From an uncultured Prevotellaceae bacterium (GTDB taxonomy: Bacteria > Bacteroidota > Bacteroidia > Bacteroidales > Bacteroidaceae): DNA of 35,994 nucleotides. Every line of letters begins with the position of its first letter. Position 1 is the first letter of the stretch. Location of the stretch: positions 1-35,994 of the forward strand of contig CADCAX010000006.1 in the NCBI GenBank assembly GCA_902799455.1. The letters are read 5' to 3'. Positions 26,153 through 33,999 of this stretch are shown one piece after another. The notes under the pieces were generated by a model that worked only from the letters and a program-made list of their open reading frames with translations, did no database searches and had not been told where the DNA came from. The position numbers were made by a program, and so were the translations under genes.

Positions 26153-26317
26153 ATTATTAACATTTTTAAACGCATATACAGATTTTATGCTGATGGAATA
26201 AAAGGCATGACGTGGGGACGGCAACTGTGGATTCTCGTCATCATAAAGCTTGCTATTATCTTTGGCATTATACGTCTGTTCTTGTTACAACCTAATTCAC
26301 CAACTATAAATCAATAA
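26153..26317 (+). CDS. DUF4492 small membrane protein, candidate accessory subunit of cytochrome bd
   Basis: This small protein of about 54 residues has a basic, aromatic N-terminus (NIFKRIYRFYADGIKGMTWG) and one membrane helix (QLWILVIIKLAIIFGIIRLFLL). It fits the DUF4492 family, known to occur upstream of cydA in Bacteroidetes. It ends 9 nt before cydA. No ATG, GTG or TTG is in frame between the promoter and the conserved region. The best start by homology is ATT at 26153 or 26156; TTG at 26105 or 26123 would lie inside the promoter. A role like CydX is inferred from size, topology and position only. Confidence 0.72.
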   Translation: MINIFKRIYRFYADGIKGMTWGRQLWILVIIKLAIIFGIIRLFLLQPNSPTINQ

Positions 26318-26326
26318 AAATCTATT

Positions 26327-27769
26327 ATGAACGAACTCATTGAATGGTCCCGAGCGCAATTTGCACTCACTGCTTGTTATCATTGGCTCTTTGTGCCGCT
26401 GACACTTGGATTGGCGGTTGTATCCGGAGTCATGGAAACGTTGTATTACCGCACAAGGGATGAATTCTGGAAGACCACTGCACAATTCTGGCAGAAGCTC
26501 TTTGGTATAAACTTCGCCATCGGTGTGGCAACGGGAATAATCCTGGAATTCGAATTCGGTACCAACTGGTCTAATTATTCTTGGTTTGTAGGAGATATCT
26601 TCGGTGCCCCATTGGCCATAGAAGGTATCCTCGCTTTCTTTATGGAGGCAACATTCATAGGATTGATGTTTTTTGGATGGAATAAGGTCTCCCGTGGGGT
26701 TCACCTTACTGCTACGTGGATGACGGCTCTCGGAGCATCGATTTCTGCATGGTGGATATTAGTTGCCAACAGTTGGATGCAACATCCTGTCGGTATGGAG
26801 TTTAATCCCGAGACAGTCCGTAATGAGATGATGGACTTCTTTGCTGTGGCTTTCTCTGGTACAGCGGTAGTGAAGTTCTGTCATGCAGTGTTCAGCGGCT
26901 GGATGACTGGAGGTGCCTTTGTCGTGGGCGTAAGTTGCTGGTATCTTTTGAAGAATAGGAATATAGAGTTGGCAAAGCGTTCCATTCGCGTCGGAGCTGC
27001 CGTAGGTCTCGTAGGTGCCGCATTATGTATGGGTTCCGGTGATGCCTCTGGAGTGTTGATGGGAAGAGAGCAGCCAATGAAGTTGGCGGCAGCTGAAGGC
27101 CTTGAAAAAGGAGGTGAAGGTGCACCATTCAGCATCGTGCCAGGTGTGGAAGTCCCTCATGTGCTGTCTCTCCTTGCTACGCATGATTGGAATGGCTATG
27201 TTGCTGGAATTGAAGATATAAAGACTGAGGGTGCAGAGAAAATAGCATCGGGAAAGATTGCCTTAGAAGCTTTCCGTACGTACCGTCAGGCTCTTAAGGA
27301 GGGTGGGGCAGACTCACCACAGGCGAAGGCGGCATTGGTGCAGTTTAATAAGTATAAGGAGAATTTCGGATATGGATACTTGGACAGTCCGGACGACTTG
27401 GTTCCTAATGTACCATTGTGCTTCTGGTGCTTCCGTCTCATGATAGGGCTTGGCTCTCTATGCGTCCTTATTTTCCTCGTCTCTCTTTGGTTTGACTATA
27501 AGAAGCAGCTTGAGAAATTCAAGTGGTATCACCTAGCTGCAATAGTTGCAGTTCCCTGTGTATATATAGCAGGTCAGTGTGGATGGATTCTTGCTGAAGT
27601 CGGACGCCAGCCGTGGGCAATACAGGGATTGTTGCCTACATCTGCTGCTGTGTCCAGTCTCTCTGTTGGCAATGTCATAATAACAACAATGATATTTGCT
27701 GTGCTCTTTACTGCACTTCTGGTGGCAGAAATACGTATAATGTGTAACGCAATAAATAATCAAAAGTAA
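26327..27769 (+). CDS. cydA: cytochrome bd ubiquinol oxidase subunit I
   Basis: CydA carries the three haems and the quinol site of this high-oxygen-affinity terminal oxidase in the inner membrane. In the 480-residue product the haem ligands align with E. coli numbering: H19 (ACYHWLF) and H186 (KFCHAVFSG), with M372 (FRLMIGLG) as the counterpart of M393. Proton-pathway residues E99 and E107 are present. The Q-loop quinol residues K252 and E257 lie in GREQPMKLAAAE. The C-terminal signature GWILAEVGRQPWAIQG is intact. It lies 9 nt after DUF4492 and is followed by cydB after 3 nt. All known functional residues are retained. Confidence 0.98.
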   Translation: MNELIEWSRAQFALTACYHWLFVPLTLGLAVVSGVMETLYYRTRDEFWKTTAQFWQKLFGINFAIGVATGIILEFEFGTNWSNYSWFVGDIFGAPLAIEGILAFFMEATFIGLMFFGWNKVSRGVHLTATWMTALGASISAWWILVANSWMQHPVGMEFNPETVRNEMMDFFAVAFSGTAVVKFCHAVFSGWMTGGAFVVGVSCWYLLKNRNIELAKRSIRVGAAVGLVGAALCMGSGDASGVLMGREQPMKLAAAEGLEKGGEGAPFSIVPGVEVPHVLSLLATHDWNGYVAGIEDIKTEGAEKIASGKIALEAFRTYRQALKEGGADSPQAKAALVQFNKYKENFGYGYLDSPDDLVPNVPLCFWCFRLMIGLGSLCVLIFLVSLWFDYKKQLEKFKWYHLAAIVAVPCVYIAGQCGWILAEVGRQPWAIQGLLPTSAAVSSLSVGNVIITTMIFAVLFTALLVAEIRIMCNAINNQK

Positions 27770-27772
27770 ATC

Positions 27773-28891
27773 ATGGATTACGCATTCTTACAACAGTATT
27801 GGTGGTTCGTAGTGAGCCTCCTTGGTGCGCTCTTTGTGTTTTTGACATTTGTTCAGGGTGCAAATACTATGATTTTTTCTCTTAGTAAGACAGAAGAGGA
27901 GCGACGTTTAATAATTAATTCTACAGGTCGCAAGTGGGAACTGACATTCACTACTCTCGTAACGTTCGGAGGGGCTTTCTTCGCTTCCTTCCCATTGTTC
28001 TATTCCACCTCTTTTGGTGGTGCTTACTGGGTATGGATGCTTATCCTCTTCTCCTTCGTGCTTCAGGCTGTGGCCTATGAGTTCCAGTCAAAGCCCGGAA
28101 ATGTCTTCGGCACGAATGCTTACAGATGGTTTTTGATAATTAACGGTATCTTCGGCCCGTTGTTGGTGGGCGCTGCCGTAGGCACATTCTTCAATGGTGC
28201 TGAGTTCATTGTTAATAAGGACGTTATGGGAGCCGGTGGCATCATCTCTTCATGGGCAAATCCTGCTCATGGTCTTGAGGCGGTTCTTAATCCGTGGAAC
28301 GTCATTCTTGGCATCGCCGTACTGTTCCTTTCACGCACTTTAGGCCTCCTATATATATATAATAATGTGAACGATGAGGGAATAAAGGCTGCTGTTCCAG
28401 CCCGCGTTATAGCAAATGCGGTGCCTTTCGTTATCCTGTTCGTAGCCTTTGCCGTTTATCTTCTGATAAAAGACGGTTGGGCTGTTGATGAAAAGGGTGT
28501 TGTATATATTGAGGAGTATAAGTATCTGCACAACTTCCTTGCGATGCCTGTTGTTCTTCTACTGTTCCTTGCAGGAGTTGTTTCTGTACTTGCCGGAATC
28601 GCAATGACTGCTATAAAGAAGTGCAGCTGCGGAATATGGTATGCAGGAGTCGGTACGGTGCTGACAGTGCTGGCACTTCTACTTGTCGCAGGCTTAAATA
28701 ATACGTGCTATTATCCTTCATTGGTGGACATGCAGTCATCACTTAACATTGCTAACAGTTCATCGTCAGAGTTCACACTCACGGTAATGACAATAGTGTC
28801 TGTCCTCGTACCATTCGTCCTGGCATATATAGCCTGGGCTTGGCGTGCCATCGATAAGGGCGGGCTCGATAAGAGCGAGTTACATTATTGA
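27773..28891 (+). CDS. cydB: cytochrome bd ubiquinol oxidase subunit II
   Basis: CydB is the structural partner of CydA. The 372-residue product is polytopic, beginning FLQQYWWFVVSLLGALFVFLTFVQGANTM, which corresponds to the W-x-x-x-x-x-x-x-x-F-x-x-x-x-G motif of the first helix. YEFQSKPGN and NPWNVILGIAVLFLSRTLG follow. Length is close to E. coli CydB (379). It is 3 nt downstream of cydA. No short cydX-like reading frame with a good start is evident directly after it. Confidence 0.97.
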   Translation: MDYAFLQQYWWFVVSLLGALFVFLTFVQGANTMIFSLSKTEEERRLIINSTGRKWELTFTTLVTFGGAFFASFPLFYSTSFGGAYWVWMLILFSFVLQAVAYEFQSKPGNVFGTNAYRWFLIINGIFGPLLVGAAVGTFFNGAEFIVNKDVMGAGGIISSWANPAHGLEAVLNPWNVILGIAVLFLSRTLGLLYIYNNVNDEGIKAAVPARVIANAVPFVILFVAFAVYLLIKDGWAVDEKGVVYIEEYKYLHNFLAMPVVLLLFLAGVVSVLAGIAMTAIKKCSCGIWYAGVGTVLTVLALLLVAGLNNTCYYPSLVDMQSSLNIANSSSSEFTLTVMTIVSVLVPFVLAYIAWAWRAIDKGGLDKSELHY

Positions 28892-28938
28892 ATTTCTAAA
28901 ATATCATTATATTTACATAACAAAAAATAGTTTATAGT

Positions 28939-29745
28939 ATGAAAAAGATCTTTTTCTTTGCCTTGATGGCAGTTGCTTCTTTGAGCGCACAGGCTCAGGT
29001 AAACATTCAGTTACATTATGACCTCGGTCGTAATATCAATTCAGCGTCAGAACCAAACCGTCCAAAGCTGACATCTACTGTGGAGATGTTCAAGCCCGAC
29101 CGCCTCGGTTCTACCTACTTCTTTGTTGATATGGACTACTATTCTGACGGTATTGCAGGTGCTTACTGGGAGATTAGCCGTGAGTTCACCTTTGCAAAGC
29201 CTGCAGAGTCAAACACTTTTGCTGCTCATATAGAGTATGATGGCGGTCTGACAAACAATAAGTATGCAGAGAGAAACAGTTCTTATGCTACTTCCCGTTT
29301 CCAGCAATGCTTCCTCCTCGGTCCGGCATGGAACTGGCATAACAAGGACTTTTCCAAGACATTCTCTTTCCAGCTTATGTATAAGCAGTACCTGAAGCAG
29401 AAGTCACAGTATAATGGTGCCGGTGACTATAAGGCTATCGCTTCTTTCCAGGCAACAGCAGTATGGAGTACAACATTTGCTCACGGATGGTGCACCTTCG
29501 CTGGTTTCGCTGACCTGTGGTATGGCTACACACCACGTTTCGATGCTGCAAAGGGTGAGCAGAGAAAAGGCCTCGTATTCCTTTCTGAGCCACAGTTCTG
29601 GCTTAACTTCCCTGCAACAAAGGGCTTCAGCATTGGTACAGAGTGGGAGTTCAGCAATGATTTCATTTGGGTAACTACTCCTGAAGGCAAGAAGACAAAG
29701 ACCTTTATGTGGAATCCAACCATTGCTGCGAAGTATGTTTTCTAA
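28939..29745 (+). CDS. DUF5020 family outer-membrane protein, possible nucleobase/nucleoside channel
   Basis: This 268-residue protein has a signal peptide (MKKIFFFALMAVASLSAQAQ, cleavage after the second AQ). The mature part is beta-rich with alternating aromatic residues (YFFVDMDYYSDG, TFSFQLMYKQYL, FMWNPTIAAKYVF). The C-terminal residue is Phe, the usual barrel-assembly signal. It resembles DUF5020 proteins, which have a Tsx-like size. It directly precedes an NCS2 purine permease (21-nt gap) and xpt, so it may let xanthine cross the outer membrane. That role is inferred. A weak promoter (TATATTTA, 28908-28915) may precede it, or it may be read through from cydAB. Confidence 0.8.
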   Translation: MKKIFFFALMAVASLSAQAQVNIQLHYDLGRNINSASEPNRPKLTSTVEMFKPDRLGSTYFFVDMDYYSDGIAGAYWEISREFTFAKPAESNTFAAHIEYDGGLTNNKYAERNSSYATSRFQQCFLLGPAWNWHNKDFSKTFSFQLMYKQYLKQKSQYNGAGDYKAIASFQATAVWSTTFAHGWCTFAGFADLWYGYTPRFDAAKGEQRKGLVFLSEPQFWLNFPATKGFSIGTEWEFSNDFIWVTTPEGKKTKTFMWNPTIAAKYVF

Positions 29746-29766
29746 TTAAGTCGTGTGCATTAAGTA
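29746..29766. repeat. 21-nt spacer of three degenerate heptamers between the DUF5020 stop and the permease ATG
   Basis: The spacer is TTAAGTC, GTGTGCA, TTAAGTA, exactly three 7-mers. The first and third match the TTAAGNN type at 893-934. It is followed at once by ATG, giving TAATG. Only two of three units fit, so this may be chance. Confidence 0.4.
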
Positions 29767-31074
29767 ATGTCTGATATAAACAATCTCTATCAACTTGATG
29801 GCCGTGTACCTATAGGGAAGGCGATACCTTTCGGTCTGCAGCATGTGCTGGCGATGTTTGTCAGCAATATAACGCCAATAATAATTCTTGCAAATGTTGT
29901 AGGCATCGCTCCGGGAGTGAGTGCGGTGCTTATCCAGAACTGTATGGTGATAGCAGGTATCGGTACTTTGGTACAGCTGTATCCTATATGGCGTATCGGT
30001 TCCCGTCTTCCTATTGTTATGGGTATTTCCTTTACCTTCCTGTCTCTTTCTATCGGTGTTGCCACAACCCAGGGAATGGGAGTCCTGATGGGAGCTGTCA
30101 TTGTTGGTGGTCTTGTGGAAGGCGTGTTGGGACTTTTTGCAAAGTATTGGGTAAAGCTCGTTCCGCACATTGTGGCAGCAACAGTCGTTACCGCCATCGG
30201 TTTCTCGCTGTTGCCAATTGGTGCAAACAGTTTTGCCGGTGGTCAGGGTGCTGCAGACTTCGGTTCGATAAATAACTGGATCGTTGGTTCCGTGACATTG
30301 GTTGCCTGTCTTGTTTGTCAGGTGTTTGCAAAAGGTTTCCTGCGTTCTCTCTCGGTGTTGGTAGGTCTTATCGTAGGCTATATTCTCGCTGCTTGTATGG
30401 GTATGGTAAATTTCTACGGAATTACTCAGCAGGGTGTTGTTTCACTGCCTCAGGCGCTGCCGTTCAAGCCGGTATTTAACATTGGCGCCATACTCTCCAT
30501 CATCTGTGTATATCTTGTTTCTGCAACAGAGACAATCGGTGATACCAGCGCATTGTGTAATGGAGCGCTGAAGCGTAATCCCCATAAGGAGGAGATGGGT
30601 GCATCAATCTCTTGTGACGGTTTTGTTTCTTCCATTGCAGGCATATTCGGCTGTACCCCAATTACCTCTTTCTCTCAGAACGTAGGTCTTGCAGCCATGT
30701 CCGGCGTTGTCAACCGATTCACCATTGCTACGGGAGCATGCATAATGATTCTCGGTGGTATTTTCCCGGTTGTCGGCTATGCTCTGACGACAATACCGCA
30801 GGCAGTCTTGGGCGGTTGTACACTCCTGATGTTCGGTTCCATTCTGTTTGCCGGCTTTGGCATGATGGCCCGCAGCGGTTTCTCACAGCGGAATATGATA
30901 ATATCTTCTCTTTCTCTGTCTGTAGGTCTCGGCTTCACCCAGGCTTCTGATATGTTCCATCTGTTCCCGGAACTTGTCAGGACTGTTTTTGCAGAGAATT
31001 GCGTGGCAGTAGTTTTCCTGATTGCTGTTATACTCAATATATTTCTTCCAAAAGATAAGGAGGCGAAAAAATGA
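29767..31074 (+). CDS. NCS2-family xanthine/uracil permease, probably xanthine
   Basis: This 435-residue inner-membrane protein has about 12-14 hydrophobic segments. It carries the NCS2 signature GLQHVLAMFVSNITPIII at the N-terminus. The substrate-site region VSATETIGDTSALCNG and the loop GCTPITSFSQNVGLAAMSGVVNR follow. It fits the nucleobase:cation symporter-2 group (PbuX/XanP/UraA). Its stop overlaps the start of xpt (ATGA), which points to xanthine (or guanine) rather than uracil as substrate. An outer-membrane DUF5020 protein precedes it. A PbuX-like name is likely, but the exact substrate is inferred. Confidence 0.93.
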   Translation: MSDINNLYQLDGRVPIGKAIPFGLQHVLAMFVSNITPIIILANVVGIAPGVSAVLIQNCMVIAGIGTLVQLYPIWRIGSRLPIVMGISFTFLSLSIGVATTQGMGVLMGAVIVGGLVEGVLGLFAKYWVKLVPHIVAATVVTAIGFSLLPIGANSFAGGQGAADFGSINNWIVGSVTLVACLVCQVFAKGFLRSLSVLVGLIVGYILAACMGMVNFYGITQQGVVSLPQALPFKPVFNIGAILSIICVYLVSATETIGDTSALCNGALKRNPHKEEMGASISCDGFVSSIAGIFGCTPITSFSQNVGLAAMSGVVNRFTIATGACIMILGGIFPVVGYALTTIPQAVLGGCTLLMFGSILFAGFGMMARSGFSQRNMIISSLSLSVGLGFTQASDMFHLFPELVRTVFAENCVAVVFLIAVILNIFLPKDKEAKK

Positions 31075-31649
31075 ATTTCCTTGAAGAAAAGATTCTCTCT
31101 GATGCAACCATCAAAGAGGGAAACATCCTGAAGATTGACAATTTCCTCAACCATCAGATTGATATTGACATCATCCGTCAGATAGCATACGAGCTGAAGC
31201 GTCGTTTCAAGGGTAAGGAGGTAACAAAGATTCTTACTATTGAGGCTTCAGGTATTGCCATTGCCACTCTTATGGGTGAGATATATGATGTCCCTATTGT
31301 CTTCGCCAAAAAGGGCGAGACAGCCAACAGTACCGATGACAAGTACATCGCAGAGGCTTATTCCTTCACACATAAGAAGAGCAATAACGTCTTTGTCTCA
31401 AAACCATATATGCTGGCAGGTGAGAAGGTGCTTATCGTTGATGACTTCCTTGCTGACGGTCAGGCTATGGGTGCGCTTATCGATATCGTCCATCAGGCAG
31501 GTGCCGAGGTGGTCGGTTTAGGCGTTGCCGTCGAGAAAGGCCAGCAGAATGGAGGCAAGAACCTCCGTGCTCAGGGGTATCAGGTGGAATCTGTCGCTAT
31601 CATCGATTCAATGGACTACGAAACGGGGAAAATTGTCTTCCGCAATTAG
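31071..31649 (+). CDS. xpt: xanthine phosphoribosyltransferase
   Basis: Xpt converts xanthine and PRPP to XMP in purine salvage. The 192-residue cytosolic protein matches B. subtilis Xpt in length (194). Family features are the N-terminal FLEEKILSDATIKEGNILKIDNFLNHQID, TIEASGIAIATLMG, PIVFAKKGE and the PRPP loop KVLIVDDFLADGQAMGALID. It is translationally coupled to the NCS2 permease by a 4-nt overlap, the same pairing as xpt-pbuX of Firmicutes in reverse order. No purine riboswitch is visible upstream of this group. Confidence 0.96.
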   Translation: MNFLEEKILSDATIKEGNILKIDNFLNHQIDIDIIRQIAYELKRRFKGKEVTKILTIEASGIAIATLMGEIYDVPIVFAKKGETANSTDDKYIAEAYSFTHKKSNNVFVSKPYMLAGEKVLIVDDFLADGQAMGALIDIVHQAGAEVVGLGVAVEKGQQNGGKNLRAQGYQVESVAIIDSMDYETGKIVFRN

Positions 31650-31698
31650 TTGCTGTTGACGTTTTCACCATAATTTGTAGTTTTTTAACAACATTATG

Positions 31699-31730
31699 TT
31701 AGCATAAACGATATTTTTTTAATACTTTTG
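31699..31730 (+). promoter_or_regulatory. nagB promoter
   Basis: The -7 box TACTTTTG (31723-31730) is a full match. TTAG at 31699-31702 lies 20 nt upstream as a partial -33. The -7 box lies 103 nt before nagB, so it implies a 5' leader of about 95-100 nt. Confidence 0.72.
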
Positions 31731-31735
31731 TGCCG

Positions 31736-31833
31736 AAATAATATAACAAACTTTGCCGAAAGGAAACCCCTGAAGTTTATACTTTTTTGGTAGCAGGTCC
31801 CGAAGGCACGAAATCTTTAATAACAAAAAAAGT
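31736..31833 (+). promoter_or_regulatory. nagB 5' leader with possible secondary structure
   Basis: AAACTT (31748-31753) pairs with AAGTTT (31773-31778), enclosing a small CC-GAAA-GG hairpin (31756-31763). TGCC (31754-31757) can pair with GGCA (31805-31808). A T-run (31783-31788) and a GGTAGCAGGTCCCGAAGG segment follow. I do not recognise a known riboswitch. The end (AATAACAAAAAAAGT) is the usual A-rich translation start region. Confidence 0.4.
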
Positions 31834-32625
31834 ATGAGAGTAATTATTGAACCGGACTACGATCGTTTGTCCAAGTGGGCAGCAAACTATGTTGCCATGC
31901 GTATTAAGGAAGCAAATCCAACACCTGAGAAGCCATTTAAGTTAGGCTGCCCTACTGGCTCATCACCTCTTGGCTTGTACCGTGAACTTATCAAGAAGTA
32001 CGAGGCTGGCGAGATATCATTTGCTAATGTCATTACCTTCAATATGGATGAATATGTTAAGATTCCAGAGGATCATCCAGAGTCTTACCATTCATTCATG
32101 TGGAAGAACTTCTTCTCACATATCGACATCAAGAAGGAGAATGTTCATATCCTCGACGGCAATGCTCCCGACCTGAAGAAAGAGTGTGAGGATTACGAGA
32201 AGGCTATTGAGGCTGCTGGTGGTATCGACCTCTTCATGGGCGGTGTCGGTCCTGACGGCCACTTGGCATTCAACGAGCCAGGTTCTTCCCTGACATCAAA
32301 GACCCGTGTAAAAACCCTTACTACTGACACCATCATTGCCAACTCACGTTTCTTCGACGGCGATATGTCAAAGGTTCCTACACAGGCCCTCACTGTCGGC
32401 ATCGGCACTGTAATGGCTGCCAAGGAGGTGCTCCTCGTATGTAACGGTCATCATAAGGCACGTGCCCTGAAGCACATCATCGACGGTAATATCTCACACA
32501 TGTGGACAGCATCAATGCTTCAGATGCACCCACACGCAATCGTAGTATGTGATGAGCCAGCCTGCGACGAGCTGTCTGTAGCAACCTACAAGTATTATCT
32601 TGATAAGGAAAGAGGCAATCTCTAA
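31834..32625 (+). CDS. nagB: glucosamine-6-phosphate deaminase
   Basis: NagB converts glucosamine-6-phosphate to fructose-6-phosphate and ammonia in amino-sugar catabolism. The 263-residue product keeps the active site at E. coli numbering: D72 (FNMDEY), D141 and H143 (GPDGHLAFNE), E148. PTGSSPLGLY is the phosphate loop. It stands alone with its own promoter and a strong terminator. The allosteric GlcNAc-6-P site residues were not checked. It is most likely a hexameric cytosolic enzyme. Confidence 0.97.
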   Translation: MRVIIEPDYDRLSKWAANYVAMRIKEANPTPEKPFKLGCPTGSSPLGLYRELIKKYEAGEISFANVITFNMDEYVKIPEDHPESYHSFMWKNFFSHIDIKKENVHILDGNAPDLKKECEDYEKAIEAAGGIDLFMGGVGPDGHLAFNEPGSSLTSKTRVKTLTTDTIIANSRFFDGDMSKVPTQALTVGIGTVMAAKEVLLVCNGHHKARALKHIIDGNISHMWTASMLQMHPHAIVVCDEPACDELSVATYKYYLDKERGNL

Positions 32626-32649
32626 TTGATTGCCCGAAAACTTACGATA

Positions 32650-32690
32650 AAGCCCCTTTGAGTGTTATGCTCAAAGGGGCTTGTTTTGTT
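32650..32690 (+). terminator. rho-independent terminator of nagB
   Basis: AAGCCCCTTTGAG (32650-32662) pairs perfectly over 13 bp with CTCAAAGGGGCTT (32670-32682) around a 7-nt loop. It is followed by a T-rich GTTTTGTT. It begins 25 nt after the nagB stop. Confidence 0.95.
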
Positions 32691-32771
32691 ATTCAATGTT
32701 ACCCAAAAAGTTTGGTTTTTAAGACAGTATCTGTCCCTGGCGTTTTTGGTGTAGAGGAGGGATAGTTTTAA

Positions 32772-32802
32772 TTAATAGTTAACAATTAATAATTAATAAT
32801 TA
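32772..32802. repeat. heptamer array, TTAATAG, TTAACAA, TTAATAA x2
   Basis: Four units with 7-bp period run from 32772 to 32799, followed by a further TTA. The array lies between the convergent terminators of nagB and the GH43 gene. The rest of this 263-nt intergenic region (32626-32888) holds two terminators and a small CGGTC-TAT-GACCG hairpin (32808-32820), and no gene. Confidence 0.85.
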
Positions 32803-32834
32803 GCCTCCGGTCTATGACCGAATTTTAAAAGACG

Positions 32835-32867
32835 ACAATCCCTGGCAGTTCTTCTGTCAGGGATTGT
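32835..32867 (-). terminator. terminator of the GH43 gene, possibly bidirectional
   Basis: ACAATCCCTG (32835-32844) pairs with CAGGGATTGT (32858-32867). Inside it CAG/CTG pair, with one mismatch (G-U when read on the plus strand, A-C on the minus). On the minus strand the stem is followed by CGTCTTTT. It lies 22 nt after the GH43 stop. Confidence 0.8.
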
Positions 32868-32888
32868 TAGTTTATAGGGGAATTGAAA

Positions 32889-33875
32889 CTAATACTTGAC
32901 TTTCAGTTTGTCTCCTGAGAGGTCTGCTTCAAAGAAGTGTGGCTTGCGTACTGTGCGGCCCCAGGAGTCGTGGGCATGGCTGTGGACTGACATTATCCAT
33001 TGTCCGTCGAAGCGCTGGAACAGCATGCTGTGGCCGTAGTTGGGAGGTGTTATGGGGTCGGGCTCCTGTACCCACGGCCCGTCGAGGGTGCCACTTTCAG
33101 AGTATGCCACGCCTTGGGTGTAGTCTCCGAATACCCATGATGTCCAGAGCATTCCGAGTTTGCCTGTTGCCGTACGGAACAGCCAAGGGCCGTCTGTTAC
33201 TTTGTTCCAGGTCACCTTTCCGTCAGAATCACGCTCTCTGCTCCAAGGGGAGTCACTGGCGCGGAATAACACCTTCGGCTCTCCTACGGTGCCGCTGAAG
33301 TCGGGCTTTAGTTCTATCTTCTCTATCGTGCCGTTCCAGTTCTGCAGCCATTCTCCGCAGAATACGAGATAGGGCTTTCCGTCTGTGTCATACCATAATG
33401 TTCCGTCGAGAGTGGGTCTGTCGGCAGGCAGGTAGGTGGCATCTCCGAAGGCCTGATAAGGGCCCATAGGATTATCAGCCCTCAGTACCTGACAGGCTCT
33501 GCGCTCAATGACGTTTCCCCTTACCGTGTCTATCTTTACGTTATGGTTGGTAAAGGTGGCGAAGTAGTAATATTTGTCTCCCATCTGATGCAGCTCTGCA
33601 GCCCAAATGGCAGGACGGTCGCCCATCCATGAATTCTTGTCAAACTGGGTGACAACAAAAGGTCCGTCCCACAGCTTCAGGTCGCTGCTGCGCCACATCA
33701 TGCCGCCAGTGCCTGTCATATAATACATATTGGTCTTCTTGTCTGCCAGAATAGCAGGGTCGCTCATCCTGATAGAGTCGAGGGGATAGTTGTGGCGTAC
33801 CTTAATACTACGATGTTGCGCGTATGACGTGCATATGCACAGCATCATTATTGCCAGGACGAAATAACGTTTCAT
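32889..33875 (-). CDS. secreted glycoside hydrolase, family 43 type
   Basis: This 328-residue protein has an N-terminal signal peptide (MKRYFVLAIMMLCICTSYAQ). The five-bladed propeller of the GH43 clan would follow, acting on arabinose-, xylose- or galactose-containing glycans in the periplasm or outside. The candidate catalytic base is D39 in RMSDPAIL, the pKa-tuning Asp is D157 in RPTLDGTLWYDTDGKPYLVF, and the acid region reads VTDGPWLFR (D228) where many GH43 enzymes have EGP. WDGPFVV and GTLDGPWVQ are typical repeats. It is a single gene with its own -7 box and terminator. No SusC/SusD genes are nearby, so it is not in a classical PUL here. The substrate is unknown. Confidence 0.88.
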   Translation of the reverse strand: MKRYFVLAIMMLCICTSYAQHRSIKVRHNYPLDSIRMSDPAILADKKTNMYYMTGTGGMMWRSSDLKLWDGPFVVTQFDKNSWMGDRPAIWAAELHQMGDKYYYFATFTNHNVKIDTVRGNVIERRACQVLRADNPMGPYQAFGDATYLPADRPTLDGTLWYDTDGKPYLVFCGEWLQNWNGTIEKIELKPDFSGTVGEPKVLFRASDSPWSRERDSDGKVTWNKVTDGPWLFRTATGKLGMLWTSWVFGDYTQGVAYSESGTLDGPWVQEPDPITPPNYGHSMLFQRFDGQWIMSVHSHAHDSWGRTVRKPHFFEADLSGDKLKVKY

Positions 33876-33907
33876 AGCGTGAAAACAGTTTTAGTTTAAT
33901 TGTACTG

Positions 33908-33915
33908 CAAAAGTA
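33908..33915 (-). promoter_or_regulatory. GH43 gene promoter, -7 box
   Basis: TACTTTTG on the minus strand matches TAnnTTTG, 32 nt before the start codon. No TTTG is seen at the -33 position. The following stretch up to 33999 is A/T-rich and shows no gene. Confidence 0.65.
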
Positions 33916-33999
33916 AAAAATAAAAATGAAATTGCACGTACGTCTTGGTTTTTTTTTGTGAATATTTTGCTACTTTTTTAGCACAATAATCCACAATCT

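Noticed and set aside
31680..31722. Possible terminator after xpt (TAACA/TGTTA stem then a T-run)
   Set aside because: Only a 5-bp A/T stem, and the T-run is separated from it by about 14 nt.
32700..32760. Possible second copy of the TCCCTGGC hairpin found at 32835-32867
   Set aside because: Only about 8 bases match and the pairing arm is poor; too weak to call a repeat.
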